In this document: positions 6,767-12,584 of the stretch, in pieces | Layout: the number at the start of each line of letters is the position of its first letter | How positions within the stretch are numbered: position 1 is the stretch's first letter | Assembly: GCA_913044255.1 (NCBI GenBank) | Contig: CAJWOI010000041.1 | Coordinates: 1-12,721 of the forward strand | Direction of reading: 5' to 3' | Source of the DNA: an uncultured Alphaproteobacteria bacterium | GTDB taxonomy: Bacteria > Pseudomonadota > Alphaproteobacteria > UBA7887 | Length of the DNA stretch: 12,721 bases | Made by a program: the position numbers and the translations under genes | Notes under the pieces: model-generated | Told to the model about the DNA's origin: nothing | The model's input: only the letters and a program-made list of their open reading frames with translations | Database searches by the model: none

Positions 6767-7215
6767 TGTTGCCCTCCTGTTGTGAAATTAATTTCGTGAA
6801 CTTTCTGGCAAATTCCAGCCTCAGAAGGCCAGTGATGGCAGTCAGAGTTGTTATGAATTAGTTCTTCTCCTTCTTTCTCATAGTTCTCTCGAATTTTATC
6901 CATAGCTTTTTCTACCGAACTCATGAGTTGATCGAATTCCGCTTTCCCCTCTTCTCCTAGTTGGCTACGGAATGCGCATGCAAATATCTCGTACGTGCTG
7001 GGGGTAGGTCTGTTACCATTGGGACTGAATAAAAGGCTTCCGAGCAGGTCACCAATACCTTGCCCTAAAACTTCGTCGGAATCTCTGCCATCAATACAAT
7101 TGTAGATCTCTGCCTCAACCGCTCCGACTCGCCATGCAATTCTAGCCCATTCCATCAGTTCACACTCATAATGTTGGGATTCGCAATACTCCTCTAAGCT
7201 GCTCCAATTACTCAT
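6763..7215 (-). CDS. Hypothetical 150-residue acidic protein
   Basis: No family is recognised. It starts MSNWSSLEEYCESQHYECELMEWARIAWRVG and is mostly helical and acidic. There are several Cys in the N-terminal third, and a C-terminal cluster of His and Cys (HNNSDCHHWPSEAGIC, about residues 122-137) could bind a metal; this is only inferred from spacing. There are no membrane segments. The Shine-Dalgarno is near-perfect (AAGGAGGTGA, four bases before ATG 7215), and the start overlaps the preceding stop by four bases. It is the third gene of the leftward operon. Confidence 0.75.
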   Translation of the reverse strand: MSNWSSLEEYCESQHYECELMEWARIAWRVGAVEAEIYNCIDGRDSDEVLGQGIGDLLGSLLFSPNGNRPTPSTYEIFACAFRSQLGEEGKAEFDQLMSSVEKAMDKIRENYEKEGEELIHNNSDCHHWPSEAGICQKVHEINFTTGGQQ

Positions 7216-7832
7216 GCTGTCACCTCCTTAATGACGGCATTGGTATCGTGTCCAGGCGGTACGAGGTCGTCGAAGTCGTAAATATCTAACGGAATAACTA
7301 TCGCTTCAATGACGCCGTCATCGTTTTTTATCCCCAAGACATCATAAACACCATCGCCCCACATCGTACGGGTCGCTAACGCCAACCCGAAACCACTTTT
7401 GGGAGGATCGATAACTTTGTCCCCAAGCATACCGGCTTCATTATCACCCTCCAGCGTCGCGTGACACGCACCAGCATAGCTAAAAGAATTTTCATATCCG
7501 GTGGCAACTGCAACCTTTTTCCAATCGCCATCCTTAAGATGTTGGTTTGGGGTTTTCCCAGTTGATAACGTCTCGTTGTAGTGCCCAAAGAATTCATCAA
7601 CCCCTTTGGTAAACTTTTTTGGGACTTTGGGGTCGAATCCATGAATGGGTTTGCTGCGGTATTGATAAACCCTGCCGACTTCATCTGTATACCGGCGTAT
7701 ATCCAAATATTGCAGATCATCTCTCCAATCTTTTAAATAGGCAGGGTCGACAATCAACAGTTGCCCTGAATCTACGCAGACTGATCCCAACAGAACAGAA
7801 TCCCCGGCTTTGTTTTTAGAGCTTTGCTTCAT
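7212..7832 (-). CDS. Hypothetical protein with VDSGQLLIVDPAY and GDGVYDV motifs
   Basis: 206 residues. Two motifs stand out: VDSGQLLIVDPAYL (20-33) and WGDGVYDVLGIKNDDGVIEAIVI (158 onward). Paired VDSG-x-DPxY and GDGxY-V motifs occur, as I recall, in small uncharacterised bacterial and phage proteins, some near DUF4241; I know of no established activity. It is soluble, with no signal peptide. I chose ATG 7832 because GGGAG lies nine bases upstream and the start falls just after the stop of the preceding gene. An in-frame ATG at 7865 would overlap that gene by 28 bp and has no ribosome-binding site. It is the second gene of the leftward operon. Confidence 0.75.
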   Translation of the reverse strand: MKQSSKNKAGDSVLLGSVCVDSGQLLIVDPAYLKDWRDDLQYLDIRRYTDEVGRVYQYRSKPIHGFDPKVPKKFTKGVDEFFGHYNETLSTGKTPNQHLKDGDWKKVAVATGYENSFSYAGACHATLEGDNEAGMLGDKVIDPPKSGFGLALATRTMWGDGVYDVLGIKNDDGVIEAIVIPLDIYDFDDLVPPGHDTNAVIKEVTA

Positions 7833-7837
7833 GTCGA

Positions 7838-8344
7838 TTAGCTCCCGATGTGTGAAACCAAACAATTCTGCTCAGCATCGAACGTCACGCCTTCGACAAA
7901 CCGCCCATGGTAAAGACTTCCGTACTTTACCTCGGTGATGGCTTTTTGAAGCAAACCGAAATCAATACATCCTTCCCGAACTTTAACCTTGGTCTTGCTG
8001 CTCCAAGCAACGGGCAAGACTTCGGGCAGGGAAGTCAGGGATGGTTCGATTCGTTCCTCCGAAGGAGGCAAGGCGGGGCCAAGTTTATCGTAAACGACCC
8101 CATCACCATCGTTTGGTTTGGAATCATCGCCGAAGTCGCAATTTAGGCCTGTGTAATCTGCGCTGTAGTCGAACAGAGCGTAATCACCATCGGGCGCACC
8201 TTGGATGTTGATGTTTTCTATACCGAAGTGGCTTGCAGCCTCCCAGCGACGCCGATTAATTGCTGCTTGGCCTACTCCAAGCGTGTTGTGAACGCCTCGG
8301 CTATCCGCCTCGGCCCGTGTCGAATCAACGTTATGTTGTTTCAT
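7838..8344 (-). CDS. Hypothetical 168-residue protein, first gene of the leftward operon
   Basis: No family is recognised. The N-terminal third is polar and helical, with a RRRWEAASHFGIENINIQG stretch. The middle is acidic and low in complexity (DDSKPNDGDGVVYDKLG). The C-terminal part (residues about 115-168) is a mixed alpha/beta segment, KVKVREGCIDFGLLQKAITE followed by VKYGSLYHGRFVEGVTFD. There is no signal peptide or membrane helix. The ribosome-binding site is weak (GGTGA, five bases before ATG 8344), unlike the strong sites of the four genes after it, so initiation here probably sets expression for the coupled operon. Confidence 0.7.
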   Translation of the reverse strand: MKQHNVDSTRAEADSRGVHNTLGVGQAAINRRRWEAASHFGIENINIQGAPDGDYALFDYSADYTGLNCDFGDDSKPNDGDGVVYDKLGPALPPSEERIEPSLTSLPEVLPVAWSSKTKVKVREGCIDFGLLQKAITEVKYGSLYHGRFVEGVTFDAEQNCLVSHIGS

Positions 8345-8625
8345 GAAATCACCAAATTTTTTATGTGTCTGGGTGGCATGTTGATATGCCGTTAATGTCG
8401 CGGGTTATTTGGTTGTCTTGTTTGTTGTTCGCGGAAAGCCGCATCCATCAGTTTATCTCACAAGCGGGGAAGAAAACCAAGCTCTTTTTATTCACAGTCA
8501 AGGTTGTTGGTTTAATGTCACACGATAATACGGCATTTGTCTGTTTGCTAAATATCGATGCAAAAATGCGTAAAACTTTTTTTTATTCGGCGGGAAATAA
8601 TGTGACTGTTTTTGTGAAAGTAGTC
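8345..8625. promoter_or_regulatory. Intergenic region upstream of the leftward operon
   Basis: No gene is supported here. A 92-codon plus-strand frame at 8365-8643 runs into the hairpin element and looks like chance. The region should contain the leftward promoter for 8344-6343, but no convincing -35/-10 pair was found. Small inverted repeats are present: GGCAT (8375-8379) with ATGCC (8386-8390), about 30 bp upstream of the first gene and possibly an operator, and GCGG/CCGC near 8431-8442. A run of eight T lies around 8578-8585. Confidence 0.35.
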
Positions 8626-8681
8626 GGGACCGGCGGTACGTAACCCAGGAAACAAAGTTTCCTGGCAATACGTCCAGCCCC
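8626..8681. repeat. Structured repeat element B
   Basis: This is the relative of element A (6170-6225). The perfect inner stem CCAGGAAAC (8645-8653) pairs with GTTTCCTGG (8657-8665) around an AAA loop. CCGGCGGTACG lies on the left and CAATACGTCC on the right, both identical to element A, and the tail GCCCCTTT is shared. The outer stem is weaker than in A, with a bulged A and a C-A mismatch. It lies 12 bp past the stop of the 9385-8693 gene, in the same relative position as A behind the operon. There is no T-run for a standard terminator in either direction. Confidence 0.7.
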
Positions 8682-8692
8682 TTTCATCACGA

Positions 8693-9385
8693 CTAAAACA
8701 ACACGCCCTTTTCTTTCGCCGCTGGGATGTACTCGCTGAAGTCTTTGTGAACCGGCAACGAGTCAAACCGGAACACGACGACACTCTCACGGGTTCCGTT
8801 TATCAATTGTGAATGAAAGAAATCCGTATCAAGTTCCCAATGCTGCAAATCCTTCCCACGAAATGCGCCGTAACCCCACGACTCCTTGGGCTCAAGGTTT
8901 GCAAAATCAAACACCTCTGAATTGCGCTTCCCGGCTTTGGTGCTTCTGTCGAAATTGGTAATATTGCGCTCGATCCAAATGATGCTCTCTGGCTCCTCGT
9001 ACCGGTAACGGTAGAATTGTTTACGAGACATTGAAACGTACTGCTCCAAGGGAACTATCTCATGGCAAAATGGATCGAAAAATGTCGTCGCGTGGAGTTT
9101 CCAGTCAATGTGCAGTATTAGTCCAAACGCTGCCCGGTACTTAAACACAAAGTCTGGGCCGTAGTCGTCCCCCTTGAACGTTTCCAAATCTCCGGGCTGG
9201 AAGAAGGGGTCGTATATCCGGCAGCAGATGCTTTTCAGTGGCTCCATGAAATACTTGTAATACTCCTTTTTCTCCTTGGTGTTCGATTCGGCCCTGTGGG
9301 CTTTGTCGATCAGCCGCTGCGCCGAGTCCGTGATTCTTTCTGCCGCGATAACCTCGCGCAGAACCTTTTCAAATGAGGTCTTCAT
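8693..9385 (-). CDS. Hypothetical 230-residue protein
   Basis: No family is recognised. The N-terminal 45 residues are a charged helix (VIAAERITDSAQRLIDKAHR). The rest is rich in Phe, Tyr and Trp, has no membrane helix or signal peptide, and looks like a single globular domain. The ATG at 9385 is preceded by AGGG. That site and part of the start codon lie within one arm of a 9-bp inverted repeat (9385-9393 and 9408-9416), which in the mRNA could hide the ribosome-binding site. It is transcribed divergently from the gene at 9481, and element B follows its stop. It may be a stand-alone accessory gene. Confidence 0.7.
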   Translation of the reverse strand: MKTSFEKVLREVIAAERITDSAQRLIDKAHRAESNTKEKKEYYKYFMEPLKSICCRIYDPFFQPGDLETFKGDDYGPDFVFKYRAAFGLILHIDWKLHATTFFDPFCHEIVPLEQYVSMSRKQFYRYRYEEPESIIWIERNITNFDRSTKAGKRNSEVFDFANLEPKESWGYGAFRGKDLQHWELDTDFFHSQLINGTRESVVVFRFDSLPVHKDFSEYIPAAKEKGVLF

Positions 9386-9416
9386 ATTAGCCCTTACAGT
9401 TTTTTTTGGGCTAATA
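9385..9416. promoter_or_regulatory. Perfect 9-bp inverted repeat over the start of the minus-strand gene
   Basis: TATTAGCCC (9385-9393) and GGGCTAATA (9408-9416) are exact reverse complements separated by 14 bases with a T-run. In the leftward mRNA one arm contains the AGGG ribosome-binding site and the first bases of the AUG, so folding would block translation. As DNA it could instead be an operator between the divergent genes 9385-8693 and 9481-10383. Confidence 0.6.
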
Positions 9417-9480
9417 GAAATTTTTTATGTGGATTAGTTCAAATGGCTCAAGGGGACTTGGTTGGTGTAATAACAGGAAT

Positions 9481-10383
9481 ATGGAATATTATACCAGTGA
9501 CGAAGCCTTGGCGGTAGCGCAAGTGTCCCAAAGAATAGCCGATACCAGAGGCCGCGAGTTTGAGGATTGGTCTCCTGAGGAGATCATCAACCCGAAGCTC
9601 AAGCGGTACAGTTACAACCCCTCTACAAATCTCCTGAGTCCTTTTGGGGGTTCGCGGCGCGTTAGGAAGATGGACGATCTCGAACGGTGGATCGCTTTCA
9701 GGAAAGTTCTACAGGCTTACCCCAAGTTTATCGAGATTGACGGCTACGACGGCGGCATCCCTCGTGATACCGATGATGGTTGGGTCGAGATGGTGGAGAG
9801 TGCTGCTACCGGCGACGGAATGGGGTGCGTAAGAGGCCGCGGCTGTCAAAATGAATACGATCAAGCGGAGAGGGTTTTGAAGCCTCTAGCCCTCCTGAAG
9901 TTAAAAGATCAAAACTCAGGATTATCGGCCGAAATTATTGATTCGAATCAAATCCACGGCCAAACGGATCATAAAGTAATCAAAATACTTTTTATCATGA
10001 ATAGCGGCCGGGTTGCCCCATACAAAACGAAGGCTTTCATCGCGGCTTTGCATAAAATTTTAATTTATGAATGTGGCTACGACTTCTGCTATGGCCATGT
10101 GGCTGATTGCCCGCAACCAGACCACAAGAATAATGCCAAGAAAGACCAGCGTTTCCGCAAGCATCACGAATGGGAACTCTCTGAGGATGGCTGGGCTCAT
10201 AGCTATGAAATATCAAACCTTTGCCACTACTGGAATCTCATGGGTTTTTTGGTTAGCCCAAGTCCCGAGGATTCCGCCGATGTAGCTGTTTCCTTTATGT
10301 CGGATAAATACAAACAACATCTGACAAATCTAGCGGCCGGGATGTGGGCGCAGGTGTTTGATTACAACAACAAGTACAAATAA
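9481..10383 (+). CDS. Hypothetical 300-residue protein with a Cys/His cluster
   Basis: No family is recognised. The N-terminal third is acidic and helical and includes a basic patch (GGSRRVRKMDDLERW). A middle segment carries CVRGRGC. Residues 198-215 form a Cys/His cluster, with Cys198, Cys203, His206, Cys210 and His215, and His-rich sequence follows (RKHHEWE), which suggests a metal site. There is no membrane helix. I prefer ATG 9481, where AGGA is close upstream; an in-frame ATG at 9427 adds 18 residues but has only a T-run before it. It is the only sizeable plus-strand gene right of the pst operon. A DNA-binding or nuclease role is possible but unsupported. Confidence 0.65.
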   Translation: MEYYTSDEALAVAQVSQRIADTRGREFEDWSPEEIINPKLKRYSYNPSTNLLSPFGGSRRVRKMDDLERWIAFRKVLQAYPKFIEIDGYDGGIPRDTDDGWVEMVESAATGDGMGCVRGRGCQNEYDQAERVLKPLALLKLKDQNSGLSAEIIDSNQIHGQTDHKVIKILFIMNSGRVAPYKTKAFIAALHKILIYECGYDFCYGHVADCPQPDHKNNAKKDQRFRKHHEWELSEDGWAHSYEISNLCHYWNLMGFLVSPSPEDSADVAVSFMSDKYKQHLTNLAAGMWAQVFDYNNKYK

Positions 10384-10432
10384 CAGCAGATGTGGTGTTT
10401 ATTTCGTTTGAGCTTTCTTTACCGGTACCGAA

Positions 10433-10461
10433 AAATTTCATTTATTGATAAAATGAAATTT
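10433..10461. repeat. AT-rich hairpin downstream of the 9481-10383 gene
   Basis: AAATTTCATTTAT (10433-10445) pairs with its near-complement (10448-10461, one extra A bulged) around a two-base loop. It lies 50 bp after the stop codon. There is no T-run after it, so it would be a weak terminator at best; it may be a 3' mRNA stabiliser or a binding site. Confidence 0.55.
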
Positions 10462-10598
10462 ACGGGGAAGTCTGAATCGTCTTGGGAAGGGTTTTTATCT
10501 TTATGGAGGGGATAAACAAGGTATATCCAATAAATAAACTGTTTATGTATATATCGAACTAATTGGTAATAATAATAAACTTACTGGAGCCCCTCTGG

Positions 10599-10670
10599 TA
10601 CGACTCCAATACAATTCGGGGCACCGCAATACGTACCGATACGAACCGGTACGAAACAATACGTTATAAT
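10599..10670 (+). promoter_or_regulatory. TACG array with 10-bp period next to a consensus -10 box
   Basis: TACG occurs at 10630, 10640, 10650 and 10660, exactly one helical turn apart, with a further copy at 10599 and a TACA at 10610. A perfect TATAAT follows at 10665-10670, and no -35 hexamer is seen where it should be. The layout resembles an activator- or repressor-controlled promoter reading rightward into the non-coding stretch. The sequence CGGTACG-CAATACG also echoes the conserved strands of elements A and B. Confidence 0.45.
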
Positions 10671-11000
10671 ATAATAACTTTTCCCTAGAAAGTCGGAGTG
10701 AAACGGAGACTTTCCCCGTGAATTGGTATCTCAAAAAAAATGAGATTATTCTTCACACCGGCGATCTGTCTTTTCCCTGAGATTACTCCCCAAGATGCCT
10801 TTTGCGGGTGGCGGTAGTTTACACCCATCATTTGTCGATTTCAGCCGACTGGCAGAGCTCTTTACTACTGTCCCAATTAAACGCCCTTTTCACGCCAATT
10901 GGTTTCTCCGGTTGCAAAGTCTCCGTGGAAGCAGAGCCGGACGCAAGATCGCGGGGCCATCCACCATTTTAATGTAACAGGATGACATTGTTACTCCTTT

Positions 11001-11035
11001 GACGTTAGCAACGTTTTGTAGCGCGAGATAACGTC
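11001..11035. repeat. 7-bp inverted repeat
   Basis: GACGTTA (11001-11007) and TAACGTC (11029-11035) are exact reverse complements with a 21-base interior. A smaller inverted pair, GTAAC/GTTAC, lies just upstream (about 10975-10996). It does not show the RYYYAAC/GTTRRRY arrangement of integron attC sites. Function unknown. Confidence 0.4.
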
Positions 11036-11075
11036 TTCCCGCGGCTGGTGTTGACGCACCAACAATACAAATTAT

Positions 11076-11315
11076 TCAAACCAAAAATCTCGATGGATTC
11101 TTCACTACTCCTGACGTTTCAATCCACTCACGGTACTCAGTATGGTACGCATCAATATCCCGTTTTAACTTCAAGGTTTTCTGCATCAGTTCTGGGTACA
11201 TGTGGGTGAAGTGTGAGCAGTTTCCTCTCGCCATAATAAACCTATCCGTATGGAGAGAGAGTTTCGCCAGATGCTTGATAAAGGGCTCACGCCAGCGCAT
11301 TAGTTTTGGTTCCAT
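11076..11315 (-). CDS. Hypothetical 79-residue protein, start uncertain
   Basis: The product is basic and helical, with a His- and Met-rich middle (SLHTDRFIMARGNCSHFTHMYPEL) and a charged helix KLKRDIDAYHTEYREWIE. The same frame stays open upstream to 11663, but there it overlaps the small membrane protein at 11390-11644 in another frame, and that one is the better gene. ATG 11315 is the first start beyond that gene, with a poor ribosome-binding site (ACAGGT). It probably follows the membrane-protein gene in one transcript. The frame is plausible but weakly supported. Confidence 0.4.
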   Translation of the reverse strand: MEPKLMRWREPFIKHLAKLSLHTDRFIMARGNCSHFTHMYPELMQKTLKLKRDIDAYHTEYREWIETSGVVKNPSRFLV

Positions 11316-11389
11316 ACCTGTTAATACACACCAGATAACGAAAGTAGAAATGTGGATTATCAGGTCGTACTCGCGGAAGGGTAAGGGAA

Positions 11390-11644
11390 CTACTTGGGCG
11401 TGCGACTGAATCGGTAGCCAATGTAGCCGCCAAGAGCCGCTGATATGCTGTGCCATAAATAAAAGAAGGTTTCGCCGTCGCGGAAGGGCGTGCCGTCGAA
11501 GATCCACTCCGTACCAGAGAACTCGTACCGGCCATCTGGCCAACTGAATTGGGGAACCAACAGCGGCAACACGAACCAAATAACTGCACCCAAAATAAAA
11601 CCTGCGCAACAAGACGCAATTATCACGATTGAAGATTTCTTCAT
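11390..11644 (-). CDS. Small membrane protein, two predicted helices
   Basis: 84 residues. A basic start (MKKSS) is followed by a long hydrophobic helix (IVIIASCCAGFILGAVIWFV and on to about residue 29), then a polar loop of about 30 residues with aromatic side chains. A second helix ends in GGYIGYRFSRTPK, which is basic and so presumably cytoplasmic. I chose the ATG at 11644, which gives a classic MKK start; an ATG at 11653 adds three residues. No family is recognised. The pattern of hydrophobic and charged residues is that of a real membrane protein and is better than the overlapping alternative frame. Confidence 0.65.
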   Translation of the reverse strand: MKKSSIVIIASCCAGFILGAVIWFVLPLLVPQFSWPDGRYEFSGTEWIFDGTPFRDGETFFYLWHSISAALGGYIGYRFSRTPK

Positions 11645-11663
11645 GATGGCCAAACGCTAACAC

Positions 11664-11864
11664 GGTGAATGTTGATCTGGAACCTTACATCTACCGCCAG
11701 CATCCGGTGTACCGGCTGCGCTGCAAAAAGCGCACAAGACTTAGCCCGGTACCAAGAACTAATCATTTAGGCTTTTTGAAACTGTATTCTGATTAAAGAC
11801 CGGCCCGGAATTTGAATATCCACTAAATGGATTATCGTGGTGGGTGTTGATCTAGAGCCTGACA
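11664..11864. repeat. 26-bp imperfect direct repeat pair
   Basis: The copies lie at 11664-11689 and 11839-11864, 175 bp apart, and match at 21 of 26 positions around the shared core TGTTGATCT. The left copy lies just upstream of the small membrane-protein gene at 11644. The right copy covers the stop of the 63-codon frame at 11852. They may mark an old tandem duplication or two binding sites. Confidence 0.5.
11709..11752. repeat. Two-part hairpin
   Basis: The outer arms GTACCGGC (11709-11716) and GCCCGGTAC (11744-11752) pair with one bulged C. Inside, TGCGCT (11717-11722) pairs perfectly with AGCGCA (11729-11734) around a GCAAAA loop. It lies about 65 bp upstream of the leftward membrane-protein gene, so it could be in its leader RNA or end an upstream transcript. 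It has no adjacent T-run on the minus strand. Confidence 0.5.
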
Positions 11865-12043
11865 CACCCCCGGATACCCGTCAGGTCTGAGGGGAAGGGC
11901 ATAAAGTAGAATTCCGGGGGCATAAAAGAATTTTTTATGGCAAAGCTGTCGCTGCGCGAGAACTGGAGGATCCTATTTCGTTTCTGAATCGCCGATCCTT
12001 CAAGCTCAAACAATGCATATTGGATTTCCCATGAGTTTGGCAT
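11852..12043 (-). CDS. Possible 63-residue ORF
   Basis: It starts MPNSWEIQYALFELEGSAIQ. The product is amphipathic with no membrane helix and an aromatic-rich C-terminal half (MPPEFYFMPFPSDL). GGG directly before the ATG is a poor ribosome-binding site. Its stop lies inside the right copy of the 26-bp direct repeat. It matches no family I know and may be chance; it is listed because it fills the gap between two better-supported leftward genes. Confidence 0.3.
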   Translation of the reverse strand: MPNSWEIQYALFELEGSAIQKRNRILQFSRSDSFAIKNSFMPPEFYFMPFPSDLTGIRGCVRL

Positions 12044-12063
12044 CCCGGTTTAGTTAGAGCCAC

Positions 12064-12276
12064 TCATCCTCCTTTCCAATCGGGAGGGCCATCGGAGGTA
12101 ACATTGTTTTTCCGGCACAAGTGGCCGATCCAACTAAAGAACGCGATGACCAAAAACATACAGCAAAAAGCACCGTCACTATCGCCACCGTAATCGTGCG
12201 GATCGTAGCCTCGCCCCGGCCGGAGGCCGTCAACTGACTTCAGCCTCTCTTTGTCCGGTTCAACCAGCCAAGCCAA
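12064..12276 (-). CDS. Small membrane protein, duplicated copy (TTG start, uncertain)
   Basis: Up to 70 residues with one hydrophobic helix, CCMFLVIAFFSWIGHLC, after an acidic Gly/Asp/Tyr stretch (GYDPHDYGGDSDG). The helix and the acidic stretch match the C-terminus of the gene just upstream (12240-12416) in both protein and DNA; 20 bases from CCAACTAAAG onward are identical at 12129 and 12275. The only start is a TTG at 12276, inside the upstream gene and in another frame, so the copy may have lost its own start and be a remnant, or be translated by coupling. A basic, Asp/Pro-rich tail follows the helix. Confidence 0.45.
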   Translation of the reverse strand: MAWLVEPDKERLKSVDGLRPGRGYDPHDYGGDSDGAFCCMFLVIAFFSWIGHLCRKNNVTSDGPPDWKGG

Positions 12277-12416
12277 CTAAAGAACGCGATGACGGCAAAC
12301 ATACATAAAAATTCAACGCCTCCACCGTCACTCTCATATTCGTCATAGCTGCCGGTGCCTTGCCAAGGAATGCCTTGGCCTCCCTGCGATAGCATAACGG
12401 TGGATTTCATCGCCAT
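12240..12416 (-). CDS. Small membrane protein, paralogue of the following gene
   Basis: 58 residues from ATG 12416: a polar Gly/Gln-rich N-terminus, an acidic linker (GSYDEYESDGG) and one C-terminal helix (FLCMFAVIAFFSWLGWL), ending in a basic tail (NRTKRG) that would be cytoplasmic. The frame is open back to 12578, but that extension runs through a strong leftward terminator at 12448-12481, so I place the start after it; GGAG lies 11 bases upstream of 12416, rather far. No family is recognised. Single-helix proteins of this size include toxins and regulatory membrane peptides, but nothing here decides that. Confidence 0.45.
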   Translation of the reverse strand: MAMKSTVMLSQGGQGIPWQGTGSYDEYESDGGGVEFLCMFAVIAFFSWLGWLNRTKRG

Positions 12417-12447
12417 AATTCTGCTTGCTCCGGCACCTGTTGGGAAG

Positions 12448-12481
12448 AAAAAAGGGCTGGCTCCGTTTCCAGAGCCAACCC
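12448..12481 (-). terminator. Strong leftward intrinsic terminator
   Basis: On the minus strand GGGTTGGCTC pairs with GAGCCAGCCC (10 pairs, one T-G wobble) around an eight-base loop and is followed directly by TTTTTT (12453 down to 12448). This is a textbook Rho-independent terminator. It lies 32 bp upstream of ATG 12416, so it either ends a short leftward transcript coming from right of 12481 or acts as an attenuator for the membrane-protein gene. Confidence 0.75.
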
Positions 12482-12514
12482 ACATATGAAAAGCGACCAA
12501 ACATGAAAAGAGCC

Positions 12515-12536
12515 GTGCGGGACAGAAAACCCGCAC
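12515..12536 (-). repeat. Perfect 7-bp hairpin upstream of the terminator
   Basis: GTGCGGG (12515-12521) and CCCGCAC (12530-12536) pair perfectly around eight bases. On the minus strand GGCTCTTTTC follows, giving a second, weaker terminator-like shape 35 bp before the strong one. Upstream, at 12561, an ATG with AAGGAG eight bases before it could start a short leader peptide (MRFQQAFAGAGF). Confidence 0.5.
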
Positions 12537-12584
12537 CAGCAAAAGCTTGTTGAAAACGCATCCCTTTTTCTCCTTCATAATAGG

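Larger units (their letters stand above)
10384..11075. other. Non-coding, repeat-rich stretch
   Basis: I see no convincing gene. A 60-codon plus frame at 10795-10977 lacks a ribosome-binding site. The region carries many short repeats: GAAAGTC (10688-10694) with GACTTTC (10708-10714); ATCTCA (10728-10733) with TGAGAT (10741-10746); CTTTTCCCT at 10678 and 10770; TGAGATTA at 10741 and 10778; and an 11-bp inverted pair, ACGGAGACTTT at 10703-10713 and its complement at 10916-10926. This density suggests a structured RNA or a protein-binding locus. Confidence 0.45.

Noticed and set aside
8365..8643. 92-codon plus-strand reading frame
   Set aside because: It has no ribosome-binding site, has an odd composition, and runs into the structured element B.
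6170..8681. Elements A and B as integron attC sites
   Set aside because: They lie at gene 3' ends and fold as hairpins, but neither has the paired RYYYAAC and GTTRRRY boxes, and no integron integrase signature is visible in the recombinase fragment.
10599..10663. TACG array as a CRISPR or plasmid iteron array
   Set aside because: The unit is only 10 bp with about four conserved bases and no spacers, and no replication or cas gene is nearby.
10795..10977. 60-codon plus-strand reading frame in the repeat-rich region
   Set aside because: There is no ribosome-binding site and no recognisable pattern; it is kept only as an alternative to a non-coding RNA.
11316..11663. N-terminal half of a 195-codon minus-strand frame
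   Set aside because: It overlaps a much better small membrane protein (11390-11644) in another frame; only the part from 11315 down is retained as a possible gene.
12417..12578. N-terminal extension of the 12240-12416 frame
   Set aside because: It passes through a strong leftward intrinsic terminator, so it is unlikely to be translated as part of this protein.
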